NCBI GenBank assembly: GCA_936450465.1
Contig: OW388303.1
Location: 9,021,021 to 9,085,020 of the forward strand
Direction of reading: 5' to 3'
Source of the DNA: Gibbula magus
Lineage: Eukaryota > Mollusca > Gastropoda > Trochida > Trochidae
Length of the DNA stretch: 64,000 bases
Part shown: piece after piece, positions 11,682-23,865 of the stretch
How the letters are laid out: every line of letters begins with the position of its first letter
Numbering within the stretch: the stretch's first letter is position 1
The notes under the pieces: model-generated
What the model was told of the DNA's origin: nothing
The model's database searches: none
Seen by the model: the letters and a program-made list of their open reading frames with translations, nothing else
Made by a program: the position numbers and the translations under genes

Positions 11682-12209
11682 ATGGAGGATATACTGAAAA
11701 CTATCGAGAGCCGATTCGCAAGAAAAACATATGCAATGGTACCAGTAAAAACTGTCAAAATCGCTATCATTGGTTCCAGGAAAGTGAGACGAGCTCTGGT
11801 ACTCCTGAATTTTTTTAAAGGAACACCAGAAGGTCAGCAAATTCTTTTGGGACTTCACTCATCCCAAAGACCCATGCTGGTAACCATGCTTGTTGACAGT
11901 GATGCTTATCGCCCTTTTCGTGAGCAAGAAATCAGTGACTGTGATGTCTTCATCATTGTGCAAGAGAAAAATGATCAAAAGGAGAACCCCATGTCGTTCA
12001 TTAAAGAGACCCAGAGGGAGGGTTGCCCTCCTCAAGTGTTCATCGTATCTGACCCCAAGTATGATCACAATCTCTCGGAGGTGTATCCAATACTGAACAG
12101 GGTGCAGTATAGCTTGTGTCAGTATTATCAGAACATCAAAGTCAATGCGGTGTCTCCAGATTATTCTATAGCTCTTCATTTTCTCGATGAATTTTGTAAT
12201 AACATGTGA
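11682..12209 (+). CDS. Candidate Ras-like pseudo-GTPase, copy 2
   Basis: Intronless, 175 residues, starting at the Met in CAACAGAATGG just after the initiator. In-frame codons further upstream (from 11595) lie across the TATA box and are not expected to be translated. Layout: short N-terminal helix (1-20), beta-1 VKIAIIG (25-31), degenerate P-loop GSRKVRRA (31-38), LVDSDAYRPF (70-79) at the switch II place, VFIIV (89-93), VFIVSDPKYD (119-128), and the strongly conserved QYSLCQYYQNIKVNAVSPD stretch (142-160) with a C-terminal helix. No signal peptide, no membrane segment, no CaaX box for lipidation. The stop overlaps GTGAGT. AATAAA lies at 12482-12487. Of the three tandem copies, this one has both an intact core promoter and a frame matching copy 1 in length. 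Function unknown; a regulatory or immune role would be speculation. Confidence 0.8.
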   Translation: MEDILKTIESRFARKTYAMVPVKTVKIAIIGSRKVRRALVLLNFFKGTPEGQQILLGLHSSQRPMLVTMLVDSDAYRPFREQEISDCDVFIIVQEKNDQKENPMSFIKETQREGCPPQVFIVSDPKYDHNLSEVYPILNRVQYSLCQYYQNIKVNAVSPDYSIALHFLDEFCNNM

Positions 12210-13510
12210 GTATTTTCGTGGATGATAACTTTGTATAATTTCGTTCGCTTGAGGAAAGACATTTTTCTCCATGCTTTGAAATATACAAGTAGGAAGTCAT
12301 GCGTTGAGTATAGATTATGCTTTATTGCGTATATAAGGTGATATGAGGCTATGTACATCATGTGTGGCTATGGTCCCCCAGCGATCATTGTCAACACCAG
12401 ACAGCCTCAACGATGTTAACGTTAGTTAGAAGATCGAAGGTTGAAGAGACGAATTATAAAGAACAACTGAAAAAGTTCATCAATAAAAGAGATCATCGAT
12501 GGAAGAGAGAAGGGAAACAGTTTACAAGTATGTGGCTCATGAATTGGCTTACGATTCCCATGGCAACAGAAGAAAAAGCAAAGCTATTAGGAAATCAAGT
12601 TAAGAGTCTCCCATTCTGCACTTCAGAATTCTACACTTCAGCGACTTCCTGGCAAAAGTCATATCACGGACTCTCTCTCTACCGTATATCTCAAGCGGAT
12701 GAAAGATGTGCTTTGTATATATGTTTGCTGTACCACATACAGTGTGTGGAAACAGTGTTTTTCTAAATGTATTTCATACATATTAAGAGAATTGACGAAC
12801 TGTAGTCTTTCAGTTGCTTCACAATACAGCATGCCAAGTATTTGTTATATATGTTTAAGGTTTAAGAGAAAAATTGTCTATTATGTTCAAGTTATATGTA
12901 AATATGCCTATAGCATAAACCCGCAACTAAATATATGTTCACAAATGAACACGTAGTTTCTTTGTGTGTTTTAATAAGTATAACTATCGTATTGATGCGT
13001 TCAAATTTATTGAAGTACTTTTCACATTGGACACTAGACTAACGAATGAATATTTTTTAAAGCAGTTTTAAGCCTTATAAAGCAACAGATACCTACAAAT
13101 TATCCGCATACAATGTATATGCATGCACGTGTAGTCTAAACCATTAACATACAAATAACTAATTTCCCATTCAGCCAAGTTGCTCTTCTATCATTATCAA
13201 ATTGGTATTTAATTTCATTTAGCAATGGTAAAATCTGTGGCATCGGGGACGTCACGAAATTACCGCCAGTTGGTTGAGAAATATTTTCATGATGTAAATA
13301 AACGCAACTGGAAACAATGTCCTCTTTTTACACTTTGTTACAGTAGTGTTTGGCTTGCATGATAGCTTAGACGATCTTCTTTGCTATATATATTCTATTG
13401 TGAGAGCAGCTGTAAGATGCAGTAAGCAGACAATGACTGATGTATGCTGACGTCCGATAAGGTTGTTTACTGTAATCAGTTCTATTTATCCTATATATTG
13501 AGGAACCTGG
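12210..13510 (+). other. Duplicated 3' flank of copy 2
   Basis: Matches 2544-3815. The relic frame at 12366 onwards reads GYGPPAIIVN. A 134-codon open frame at 12362-12766 is broken in copy 1 and lacks counterparts in copy 3, so I treat it as non-coding. Confidence 0.55.
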
Positions 13511-14169
13511 AAATAATTGAAATAATAGAGAATATAGTGGTGCATTCATTGATGATAGTGTATTACTATTTTATTATTTGTTGACGACGTAGATAGTGTC
13601 ATAAACTTACCCCAGTTTTGCAAGTCTGTCTTCTACTAAAACTGTGCTAGCGAAATGTGGAGGATACTCGCTGCATGTACATTACATAAAAGTAGTAACG
13701 TCTTACTGGTTACGACTACTGGGTCAGCCAATTAGAAGGCATTCAAATCGTTGTAATAATATGCTGAAAATTCTAGGTGATAATGGAGATACTAACTTGA
13801 CTTCGTCAGCTAAAATAGTGTTATTTCGCATTTATGCATGGATTCAAAATACAGTTGGAGTTTCAGTTATGGTCCTAAAGCTATTCAAACCACGTTGTAA
13901 GAATTTATATATAACCAAATATTATCATCCGAGATTGGAAGCTCCAAATATCTGTAAGAATTACATTGTCCATTAAACGTATTTCAGAAGATCTCTTTAA
14001 AATTAGAGTTGGTATTCGTAAACTGACTGTACAAGCCTTAGATTTATCATCCAAAACTGGGTTCTATAGGAGATATCGTTTGTATGAGATCAAACAATAT
14101 CTCCTAGGAGATATCGTTTTGACAATAGATTTTGAACAATGCCGTGTTGGCGTCAGCTACATGATACAA
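13511..14169. other. Unit-specific insertion, left part
   Basis: Absent from the first duplication unit, where the sequence passes straight from the 3' flank to the SINE. Includes GGAGATATCG-type repeats near 14068-14120, forming a local inverted repeat. No recognised gene. Confidence 0.4.
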
Positions 14170-14480
14170 TGGTTTTGCATCATGAAGTAATGACATCACA
14201 ATGCTATTACGTCATAATCATGATGCCGTCACAATGCCATGACATCACGGCACTGGAAGCCAAACGGCAGTTTTGTGTTCAGATATGTGAATTTTTCATT
14301 AAAACTTATGAAGAATGATTTTGGATGATAAATAGAATCTCACCCTCGGGTCTTCTGATATGAAATATATCAACACTCGTTGATAAAAGTCAAAATATCC
14401 TCGGCAAGCCTCGGATATTTGTAACTTTTATCAACTCGTGTTGATATATTTGATATCAGAAGACACTTGGGTGAGATTCT
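14170..14480. mobile_element. TGACGTCA-like cluster plus hairpin (foldback) element
   Basis: Variants of the octamer (TGACATCA, TTACGTCA, TGACATCA) cluster at about 14189-14250. At 14334-14480 lies a near-perfect inverted repeat starting AGAATCTCACCC and ending GGGTGAGATTCT, with inner arms such as TTTATCAAC...GTTGATA. A related hairpin occurs at 59207-59313. No coding capacity. Confidence 0.7.
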
Positions 14481-15074
14481 CTATATATTGATGTATTTCA
14501 CATGCCAGCGCTCTAAAGAGTTTGTTTGAAAATGAGTCGTTGTACGTTTGGCATCATGGCCACTATACGAAATAAATCTATCTGCATGTCGGTTTAGATC
14601 GTGTAAGAATACTTTCAAGGTTTTGAGTGTGTTTCTATTGACTCCAAAATAGACTTTATTGTGACATCATGGTTCAGAAAACACATATTTGATTTGAAAT
14701 TAAGATAGATGCTGAGATTGGGGTTGTTTCCAAATAAATTCGAGCATTTGTACAAATGTCAGATTGATTTGAAGCTCAAGATGTTAAATCTGATGAAAAC
14801 AATGTTGGAAATGAGATTACTTTCATATATGCTTAACTACCACATACACATGAACAAATTGACAATCATATTATCTGAAGCCCAAATGAATAAACCCGTG
14901 AGTCAGTTGTCGACATTTTGGAGAGCACAGATATGTATTTTGATATCATTTTGTCCATTTCCAAGATATATAGATGGATGTTTTGAGTCCAGTTTAGTGA
15001 AATCAAAACCTAGTCATTTGGTAAAAAAACATCTATTACATTTTCGGTTTGGGAGTGAATGTAATAGAGGATTT
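14481..15074. other. Unit-specific insertion, right part
   Basis: AT-rich sequence. The 127-codon open frame at 14709-15092 has biased, low-complexity composition, no recognised motif and no counterpart in the first unit, so I do not call it a gene. Confidence 0.4.
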
Positions 15075-15660
15075 GTGCAAGTCGGCCCATAACCCAACAC
15101 ATTTCTACTGTCAGGGGCATTCTTTCGTTGTATTGCCATTTCTAGGGGCGTGAAAGCGCAGTGGTTAGCGGGTTTTGGCTTTGGATCAAGAAGTCCTGGG
15201 TTCGAACTCGCCAGAGGCTCAGCAACTTAGTCTGCTGTGGAGAACTGTTCTACATGCAGTAAGGGTTGCTACACTAGATTTCAGTGCAATTCAACACATG
15301 GTTCGCTAATTTCACCGCAATACATAGCCACCATGGTGTTGCGGGCTTTCTACCTGTAATACTACTAGAAGCCGTGATATAATGAAAGTGAGACAATCTG
15401 TGAAAGCGGCGTTAAAGCTAAGTTCACCTCACCCCACTTCTGCCCTGGAGAACTGTTCTCCATACAGTATTTTTCGGTGCATACTTCGCTGCATTTCAGC
15501 AAAGTACCACCCATTGTTCGCTTGTTCCAATAGATTCTCGCAGGTTTCAATGTGATGCATAGCCAATTGCAACATGGCGTTGCTGTCTTTCTCTAATACT
15601 TGCAGCCGAGATATACGTAAACTACTCCTTAAAGCGGCGTTAAAAGGTCAACTCACCTCA
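15075..15660 (+). mobile_element. Composite tRNA-headed SINE (two body modules)
   Basis: tRNA-Arg-like head at about 15148-15225 with TGGGTTCGAACTC. Module 1 runs to GCGGCGTTAAAG near 15410 and module 2 to GCGGCGTTAAAAGG near 15645. This is the plus-strand twin of 1-545 and the positional twin of 3826-4130, which lacks one module. Confidence 0.8.
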
Positions 15661-16984
15661 CGTCATCTTGGTTTTAATGTATTTTAGGATTTCGTGATGT
15701 CATTTGGTTTGTGTTTGTTTGTCAGAAAAAACAACAACGATTAAACATATAATGTAACGGTTAAAGAGGCATATTTTCTCAACACCGAATTAAAAGTGTT
15801 CTGTTTTATAATGCTTTTTAAAACATCTCAATATTAACCCTTAAAAATTAGGAATCAGGGAAGATGAAAAAAACGGTTTACATAAAAGGATGTATTCAGC
15901 TATTTCAAATTCACAATTAGCAAGAGACCGACAATACAGAAACTGGTGAACAATGGTTTGATTAAGACGAATGAGACTGAGAAAGAGACTGGAGTCAGTT
16001 ACATTAATCTACGTTTCTCTGTCAAATAATTATCGAATCACAAAAGAACAAATTTTGAGACAATCGATTTTTTTTTCTGTAATTAGTTGCTTGCTGTTCA
16101 ATATCCTGATTTATTTTCTAAAAAATATATCAGTTTAAATTACTAGTGTTAACATGCGCCAATCACTCCTTCTATTGATCCGTGCACTTTCTTCTCTTTC
16201 ACTCCAACGATAAATTGTACTTAGTCTAGGTAGACTTTACAGTAAATAGAGAACACGTATTCATCTTCAATCAGATTAAGATTAGGTAATTTACAAAAAG
16301 GAAAATGTTTATAACATTGTTATATCTACATGTACTTCTTAACTAAGTTTGAATTCGCCACGTAACTTAGATTCTCAGGAAAAGAAAGCATCAGTTCATT
16401 ATTATATGTAACAATGTTTTTAGGAGAATCTGCTGATCCATTTTCCTTACATTGATATTGCAAGTAAGTTTTGGTTGTTGATTCACGTGTCACATATCTA
16501 TCACATGGACTTTAGAAGCTAGTGTTGAGAATGGTATACATGACTTAACGTGTCTGTTGTCCTTCACTAGTGAATGGCATTTAGAATGGAATACATTAGC
16601 AAAACACGATTTTCTGGGTAACAAAGTCTCAAACAAATACGACGTGCCCTATCCTCCATCAGGTGGAATGTGGGGTACAAACATTATGGATATATTTGTA
16701 CAGAGAATATCAACAATTATTAATTATCTGTATGAATGTACGCTGTCTGTCGATTGTTTTTATTTCAGATATAATGATTCCGATTCCATAAGATATCCAT
16801 CAATGATGTTTGTACCTTGTTTTTTTTTTATGTGTGATTCTCTACATCGCAGATGTCAGCATGATTTTTTTCTGAATATGTGGTGCGCTACATGTTTAAA
16901 CATTGTCATAAATAACAGCGTACTTTTTCAGAATATGTGATACACTACACAGCTTGCATATTTAAGAACATATGGTGCGCTACA
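15661..16984. other. Duplicated spacer of the second unit
   Basis: Collinear with pieces of 4131-7820. A stretch of about 1.3 kb (4675-6010) and the M1 MITE are missing here. The minisatellite resumes at about 16800. No gene. Confidence 0.6.
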
Positions 16985-16987
16985 TAT

Positions 16988-17863
16988 ATAGAACATCATA
17001 CTTGTGCATTTGGATCGTTTGTATTGAACGAGAAGATGTCATGGAAGCGGAGGAACAACGAGTTTGAAGAACGAGTTGTTCCTCCGCTTCCATGACAGCT
17101 TCGAGTTCAATACAAACGATCCAAATGCAAAAGTATGATGTTCTATATTTATTATATACCCCTTTTTATTAGCAAATTGGTAAACAAATAAAGTTGCATA
17201 CATTTCTGGGACGACGTGCTGCGTATTGATACACGGGCGGTTGCTTGACCAGCACGACTCACGATTTGATATCTGAATAATATCTTCATTTTCTCATTTG
17301 TCAGCCCAAAAGAGCTGTAAGTGAAATTTTCTTCAGTGTGGTAACATCATTAAACCATCAAATTTGCTTTATTATCATTTAATTACAAAGAACTGAAAAT
17401 AAGAAACAACATTCAGGCTTCCGTGCGTCGTGCTTCTTTCGAATGACGTAACCATGGTTATGACGTCACAATAGTAAACGGTTGTGACGTCACAGTGACG
17501 CAGTATCGCTAGCGAATCTTTCGGCAATGCTTTCGATTCCCCTTCTACTTTACGCTTTTCTGCGTTGTTAATGATAATTTGAGCAACATTGTCCCTGCTT
17601 GTGCTGTTAATATGAGGCCAAATCCATGCTGATATTTTAATCAACTGAACAAATACCAGCAGTATTATCAAAACATAAATTCCGGAGATTTAATTGGGTA
17701 AACATTGAAAAGTACGGAAAATTCCGAGAAGTGCCGAAGTTTAGAGAAAGTAGAACCGTCAGCCGTGCAATACGGAATTCACCGTGCAATACGGAAATCG
17801 ACCACGGGAACCGTATTGCACCCCTGTATTACTATCTTAAGTTTACATGGGTATATAATAAAT
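16988..17863. mobile_element. Hairpin plus TIR element inserted in the minisatellite
   Basis: 16988-17146 is a near-perfect inverted repeat (ATAGAACATCATACTT at the left end, complement at the right). It abuts a second inverted pair, TTTATTATATACCC (about 17147-17160) and GGGTATATAATAAA (17849-17862). Between the pair lie TGACGTAA at 17444-17451 and TGACGTCA at 17461-17468 and 17485-17492, and CCGTGCAATACGGAA-type repeats near 17765-17800. The uninterrupted site is preserved near 7815-7835 in the first unit. The 98-codon minus-strand open frame inside looks accidental. Confidence 0.7.
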
Positions 17864-17995
17864 GTTCACATCTTGTCCAAACAACAGCGTATTTTTTCAG
17901 AATGTGTGATACACTTACATGTACATCGCAGATGTCAACTTGTTTTTTTAAGAATATGTAGTGTGCTACATGTTGTACCTTGTCCAACTAAAAGG
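17864..17995. repeat. Right part of the interrupted minisatellite
   Basis: Continues the array of 7640-8115 after the insertion, with CTTGTCCAAACAACAGCG and TTTTTCAGAATGTGTG. Confidence 0.65.
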
Positions 17996-18245
17996 TTTTA
18001 TGAGAATACAGTTAAAAATAGTTAAACAGATTAAACAATTCCACATTCCACATATTCCACATTCCAGCTGATGAAGTAGTGAGTAAATATTCCGAAACGT
18101 CGTGTATTTTCACATTAAAGAAGTTGTTATCCAGAAAGTTTTCCTGTTCTTATGTGTATAGCATTTCTAAATTCCCTTTAAAGGCCAGATGAAATAATGT
18201 CTGACGCTGTTATTCTTACAGTCATGTTATAATAAAACTGCATTG
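17996..18245 (+). repeat. Repeat with hammerhead-like core, plus orientation
   Basis: Inverted copy of 8165-8440. CTGATGA is at 18068-18074 and GAAAC at 18094-18098, followed by GTCGTGTATTTTCACATT. Stem II is weak here (only about three pairs next to the core). Confidence 0.6.
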
Positions 18246-18278
18246 TTGGATAACACAATTTTAATAATATAATAATAC

Positions 18279-19468
18279 AATTTGGAGTCTGACTGAATCT
18301 TGTGAACATGATGTATAAGTTCCCGGTGATTCGCCCCAATTTGTGGGTATTCAGTGTCATTCAGAATAGGCAAATAAACCAATCAGAATCAAGGCATCAT
18401 GGCGGGTATATTATAGACATTTGGTGAGTTTTATGAAAATACGTGTGACTCTTTCTGCTCTTTTTTTTTATCATATTCTAAACTGTGTATTGTTAATCTG
18501 ATTACTTGAGTGTTTTATTCATCACAATTTTAATAATATAAGACTTGTTTGCTTTTATTTGCTGTTAACTTGGTACTTAATTTCAAATTTAAGAAATGTG
18601 TTCTCACGTTTTCTTTGAGCTGTCATGTATAGTTGTGTAGATATAATCTGTACTAAATGACTTTTTCGAAGAGCAATTGTTTACCTGATGTTTCCAAGGA
18701 GACCACACAAAAATAAAAATCATATCTGGCTGCTTTACCGTCAAGATGCACATCTGGGGGATATAAGCTGACAAAGGGTTGTTTATCATGTACAATTTGG
18801 GAGTGATGCTGCAGGCAAATTGATTGTCTCATAGCCACTGTTTAAGCATTTTGTTCCATCAAGGTATTTTAATTGGTTAGTCGACCCTATTACCTGATTG
18901 TATGAGATAGATAATACTCACAGCGCTCAATAGCTGGTTATGCTTCCCAATGTATATGCCCAATTTTAGTCGTGTTATTGACTGCTTATTTTAGCTGCTA
19001 ACCTGAGAGGGTAACCTGTCTTACACAATATGGAAATGAGGTAGGCTTAATGATGAATATACCCTTGAAGAGGAGGATGCCGGTTAAGTCATTTTTCCTC
19101 ATTTATTAGTATACGTGACCTTCAAAGGGCACACTTCACATATACAGCAGGTCATTGTCTACATTTATATGCAAACATTGTATCAAACATGGTAGAAGTA
19201 GATACAAGTAGAAATAGATGAAGCCAAATTGCATACGATTACAAGGTATGTGGTACAAGTCTTATCTGATTATATGTAAATCAGTCTTGATACTGATGCA
19301 CCGGCGACAATGATGGATAAGAAACGCTGTTGTGGGAGATAAACAAGCTTGTTCCACACTCTTTGCGTCATCATGAACGTAGTAAATGCTTCTAGATACT
19401 CCCTCAATTTACGTGTGTGGCTGCTAACAGTGCGTGTGTAAACAACAATCACTTAAAACCACTCTGGC
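18279..19468 (+). other. Duplicated 5' flank of copy 3
   Basis: Aligned with 10790-11629. About 380 bp near 18390-18765 are found only here. No gene supported; the short minus-strand frames are not conserved. Confidence 0.6.
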
Positions 19469-19505
19469 TATATATGATGATTTCTTTACGAGAACAAATC
19501 ACTTC
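19469..19505 (+). promoter_or_regulatory. TATA box and initiator of copy 3
   Basis: TATATAT at 19469-19475 and TCACTTC at 19499-19505. The likely start A at 19501 is 32 nt downstream of the first T, exactly as in copy 2. Confidence 0.65.
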
Positions 19506-19520
19506 AGAGTTAACAACAGA

Positions 19521-20060
19521 ATGGAGGATATACTGAAAACTATCGAGGGCCGATTCGCAAGAAAATCTTATGCGATGGTACCAGTAAAAACTGTCAAAAT
19601 CGCTATCATTGGTTCCAGGAAAGTGAGACGAGCTCTGGTACTTCTGAATTTCTTTAAAGGAACACCAGAAGGTCAGCAAATTCTTTTGGGACTTCACTCA
19701 TCCCAAAGACCCATGCTAGTAACCATGCTTGTTGACAGTGACGCATGTCGCCCTTTTCGTGAGCAAGAAATCAGTGACTGTGATGTTTTCATCATTGTGC
19801 AAGAGAAAAATGATCAAAAGGAGAACCCCATGTCGTTCATTAAAGAGATCCAGATGGAGGGTTGCCCTCCTCAAGTGTTCATCGTGTCTGACCCCAAGTA
19901 TGATCACAATCTATCGGAGGTGTATCCAATACTGAACAGGGTGCAGTATAGCTTGTGTCAGTATTATCAGAACATCAAAGTCAATGCGGTGTCTCCAGAT
20001 TATTCTATAGCTCTTCACTTTCTCGATGAATTTTGTAATAACACGGAGAGAGTTTTTTAA
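19521..20060 (+). CDS. Candidate Ras-like pseudo-GTPase, copy 3
   Basis: Intronless, 179 residues, same start context as copies 1 and 2. It differs from copy 2 at few sites (Gly10 for Ser, Ser16 for Thr, Cys76 for Tyr, Ile110 and Met112) until residue 174, after which copies 1 and 2 end NNM while this one ends NNTERVF. The GTGAGT that overlaps the stop in copies 1 and 2 is gone. The degenerate P-loop GSRKVRRA, DSDA and SDPKYD are the same. The 3' flank diverges soon after the stop, but an open frame continues one base out of phase (20048-20263). AATAAA at 20633-20638 could end the transcript. Protein function unknown. Confidence 0.78.
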   Translation: MEDILKTIEGRFARKSYAMVPVKTVKIAIIGSRKVRRALVLLNFFKGTPEGQQILLGLHSSQRPMLVTMLVDSDACRPFREQEISDCDVFIIVQEKNDQKENPMSFIKEIQMEGCPPQVFIVSDPKYDHNLSEVYPILNRVQYSLCQYYQNIKVNAVSPDYSIALHFLDEFCNNTERVF

Positions 20061-20263
20061 ATGATAATTGTTATGTATTTCTTTTAGGTAGAAATGAAAA
20101 TGACATGTCTTTCTCCAAGTATTGGAATATACAAAACGTTGGAAGAAATGTGTTAGGTATAGATGGCACTATATTTGACATAAGAGGGGAATATTCAAAT
20201 GAGATCATTCTCAGTTATGGTGCACCAGCTATTATTTTTAATGTTTTACAGCCTGAGCAATGA
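20048..20263 (+). pseudogene. Out-of-phase coding relic or second exon after copy 3
   Basis: A frame without an early Met runs from just before the copy 3 stop to TGA at 20261-20263. It reads GRNENDMSFSKYW, then GTIFDIRGEYSNE and SYGAPAIIFNV. A pyrimidine-rich tract ending TTTTAG lies at about 20079-20087 and could be a splice acceptor. Copies 1 and 2 keep GYGAPAII or GYGPPAII but carry stops before it. It may be a former exon of the gene family. The domain is not recognised. Confidence 0.35.
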
Positions 20264-22485
20264 ACAGCATCAAGCTTTTGAAAATTGAACATTGTGATCA
20301 ATGGAAAGCAAAAAAAACAAAACATTCAGCAGTCCAATAATCAGGTGATCGAAGGTTGAAGAGACCTGTTTTACAGTACAACTAAAGAATTTCATGATAT
20401 AAAACCCGAAAGTATTATCAATGGAATGACTGCCAATGTAGAGTGAGACTGACATGTCCAGGCTGGCAACCATTAGAAGTTATGAGTCATCGAGGAGGTA
20501 TCTAATGCATTGTGTGAATTGCATTATTCGGATATTCTGGTCGTATGCAATTGCTGTACATATAATATGGGAGAATTAACCAAATTTGGCCTATTTTGTG
20601 AAAAAAATATGTATACATGTATAAGGAGCAAGAATAAAAGCTTCTGATGGTTATTGTTTATTATTTATCAAAATGACTAAAGTGTTTCTTATCTTGTGCA
20701 TATTTTCATGAATAAACTTAGTTGAAATGAACGTGAATTTTGAATTTCCTGGTTTCGCTCTTTTTCCTGTGTATGAAACAGATACAAGATTGATACAAGT
20801 GGATGCGTGAGCCTGCTATTTCTCCACTCCCCATTTACGTCATCATATACTATATGGCTGTGAATTGAGTCTATCACCTCAGTCATGTTCTGTCTAAAGA
20901 CGTCAAATAAATATCTGCATGACATAAACATAAAGATAGCAACCGAAAATAATGTATTATTTTACACTTTGATACACCCTGGCTTAGCTGTTGTAAGAAT
21001 ACTATCAGTGTGTTGAATGCCTTTTAATGGATATGGTTTTTATTGAAGTTATACATCAAATACTATCCTTTCTTTTACCATCAAAGACTTGATGAACACT
21101 TGATGAAATATTGTCGGATGACACCTCTGGTCTCGAGCCTAGCTGGTTATCGAGAAAGCCAATTGAGGTATAGATTGCTAGGGTCCGTTTTTTTGTCCTG
21201 TCTTTCAACGGAAATTGTGCATCATGATGCACTTTTGAGTCATTTATTCCTTTCAATGATTTGATTTGATTATTCCCTTGTAATGCTCTTCTATGTCCAG
21301 GTTTAAGTTTCGATTCAGTAAATAATCATCAAGGCTTGGCGAGTTGTGACATCAGCGTCCGACATGGCGTCTGCAATGTTCACACAAATGAAAGTCATCC
21401 AATTCAAATGTATCTCTACTGATTGGTCTTGGGCATGGCTTTCTTATATATCTTGTTTACAGTCATACTGTTAATATGTGAATTATATTACGAAACCACA
21501 AACATTATCGGCTTTGCTGTACCGCCATGCTTGATTTACCGCCAAGCTCATATACAAGACAACCCAGAGAGCTTGTGCAAGGGAGACAACTCCTGCCATC
21601 CAAAAAATGACTTGACATAAAAAATGCATATAAAGGGAAGCAACGCTTGGTTTAAATTCATTTTAATATAACATTCACTTTGATCAAAGGATCATTTAAG
21701 TCAACGGATTATTTTAGTGTTTTGTTTGTAAATATCGACAATTTCACTAGATTTTGTAATAAAGAGAACTGGTTATCAAGGAATAAAGATTATGTTAATA
21801 CGATCAGTGCTGAGATCGAATTGTGTTTTACTTGTTCTCTAATTTAAAATTATTATTTTAGAAAATTAGTTTTCCTTTGCACGTCACTATATTATATATA
21901 TATGGCTACAACACAAATAAGGTTTTGGACGACAAAACGAGTATCAGCTCAAGACGTACGATGAGTAATTTAAGACGCCTGATAAACATTGTATGACGAT
22001 TGTTTTTTAAAGTTTTATGACGTTAAGTTAACGTTAAAACTTACGCAATATGGGTATATCTGATAAAGAAATATTTTGCTAATATCTGAAATAGTACAAT
22101 CAATAAAAAGAAGATTGTATTTTCATTTAGTTTGAACTATGAAATACTTTTTCAAAACTGTTAAACACTAAAGATACATACCGAAATAGCTGTATTGAAC
22201 GCAATCTGAGTATGTGAGAAAACCCGATTAATCTCCTGGATACGTGACGTGTTTGTCAATAACAAAATGTCAAGTGTCACGATAAAACGTCCGAAATCAC
22301 AAATAGTGATGTGATATACATGTTTGACTGCAACAAAATGCGCATTTGCAAAGTAAAAGAACTATCTCCATCTCCAGTGCAACCGTACTTGTGATGCTAA
22401 TAGTCATACAGTGGTGTACTGAGTAGAAATATTGAAACTTTTATAGTTCATTTTAATCAGTTAATCTTGTAAAAGTTTCTCTATG
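20264..22485. other. Intergenic, no supported gene
   Basis: 20345-20420 still aligns with the far 3' flank of copies 1 and 2 (GATCGAAGGTTGAAGAGAC). Beyond that I see only chance open frames of 65-80 codons. Confidence 0.5.
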
Positions 22486-22735
22486 CCGAACATGCTACAA
22501 TATTATATTTTAGATATTCATCATAAAGCAATATTCTTAAAAAGTTCCCTGAATGCTCAAACAAATACACCGAGGATGCTACAATAATATATTTTAGATA
22601 TTCATCATAAAACAAAAATTCTTAAAAAGTTCACTGAATGCTCAAAAAAATACACCGAGGATGCTGCAATAAAATATTTTAGATATTCAACATAAAACAA
22701 ATATTCTAAAAAAAACTTCACTGAATGCTTTAACA
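22486..22735. repeat. Tandem repeat, three units of 84-85 bp
   Basis: Unit starts at 22486 (CCGAACATGCTACAAT), 22570 (CCGAGGATGCTACAAT) and 22655 (CCGAGGATGCTGCAAT). Each contains TATTTTAGATATTCA and ends with CACTGAATGCT or CCCTGAATGCT. Confidence 0.85.
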
Positions 22736-23579
<844 letters not shown>

Positions 23580-23865
23580 TAATGGTACTGCTTTAATCGT
23601 GAGCACAAAAGGTCAACACCGAATAGTTGACAGTGACGTTGGCAATGGCGCCGGCTAATGAAATTTGTGGAGAAGAGTTGGCAGATAACTGAATGAAATT
23701 TGTTAATGTTTTGAAAACGTTTTACTTTGTCACATTACCCAATGAAAACGAAACAAAAGCCACCGTTTCTTCTGCGTCTGGGTTTATTTGTATACCATGT
23801 ATCCTTCATCCCATAGTTATGTTCAGGTCTTTGAGGGGCATTTAGAAGTGGTATACATAAGAACT

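Noticed and set aside
11859..12272. 137-codon minus-strand frame over copy 2, and equivalents over copies 1, 3 and 4
   Set aside because: Antisense shadows of the conserved sense frame; conservation follows from the sense protein.
12362..12766. 134-codon frame downstream of copy 2 as a second gene
   Set aside because: The equivalent frame is broken in copy 1 and absent after copy 3, and differs by indels.
17375..17671. 98-codon minus-strand frame as a transposase
   Set aside because: No motif, lies inside a non-autonomous hairpin element and part of it reads through octamer repeats.
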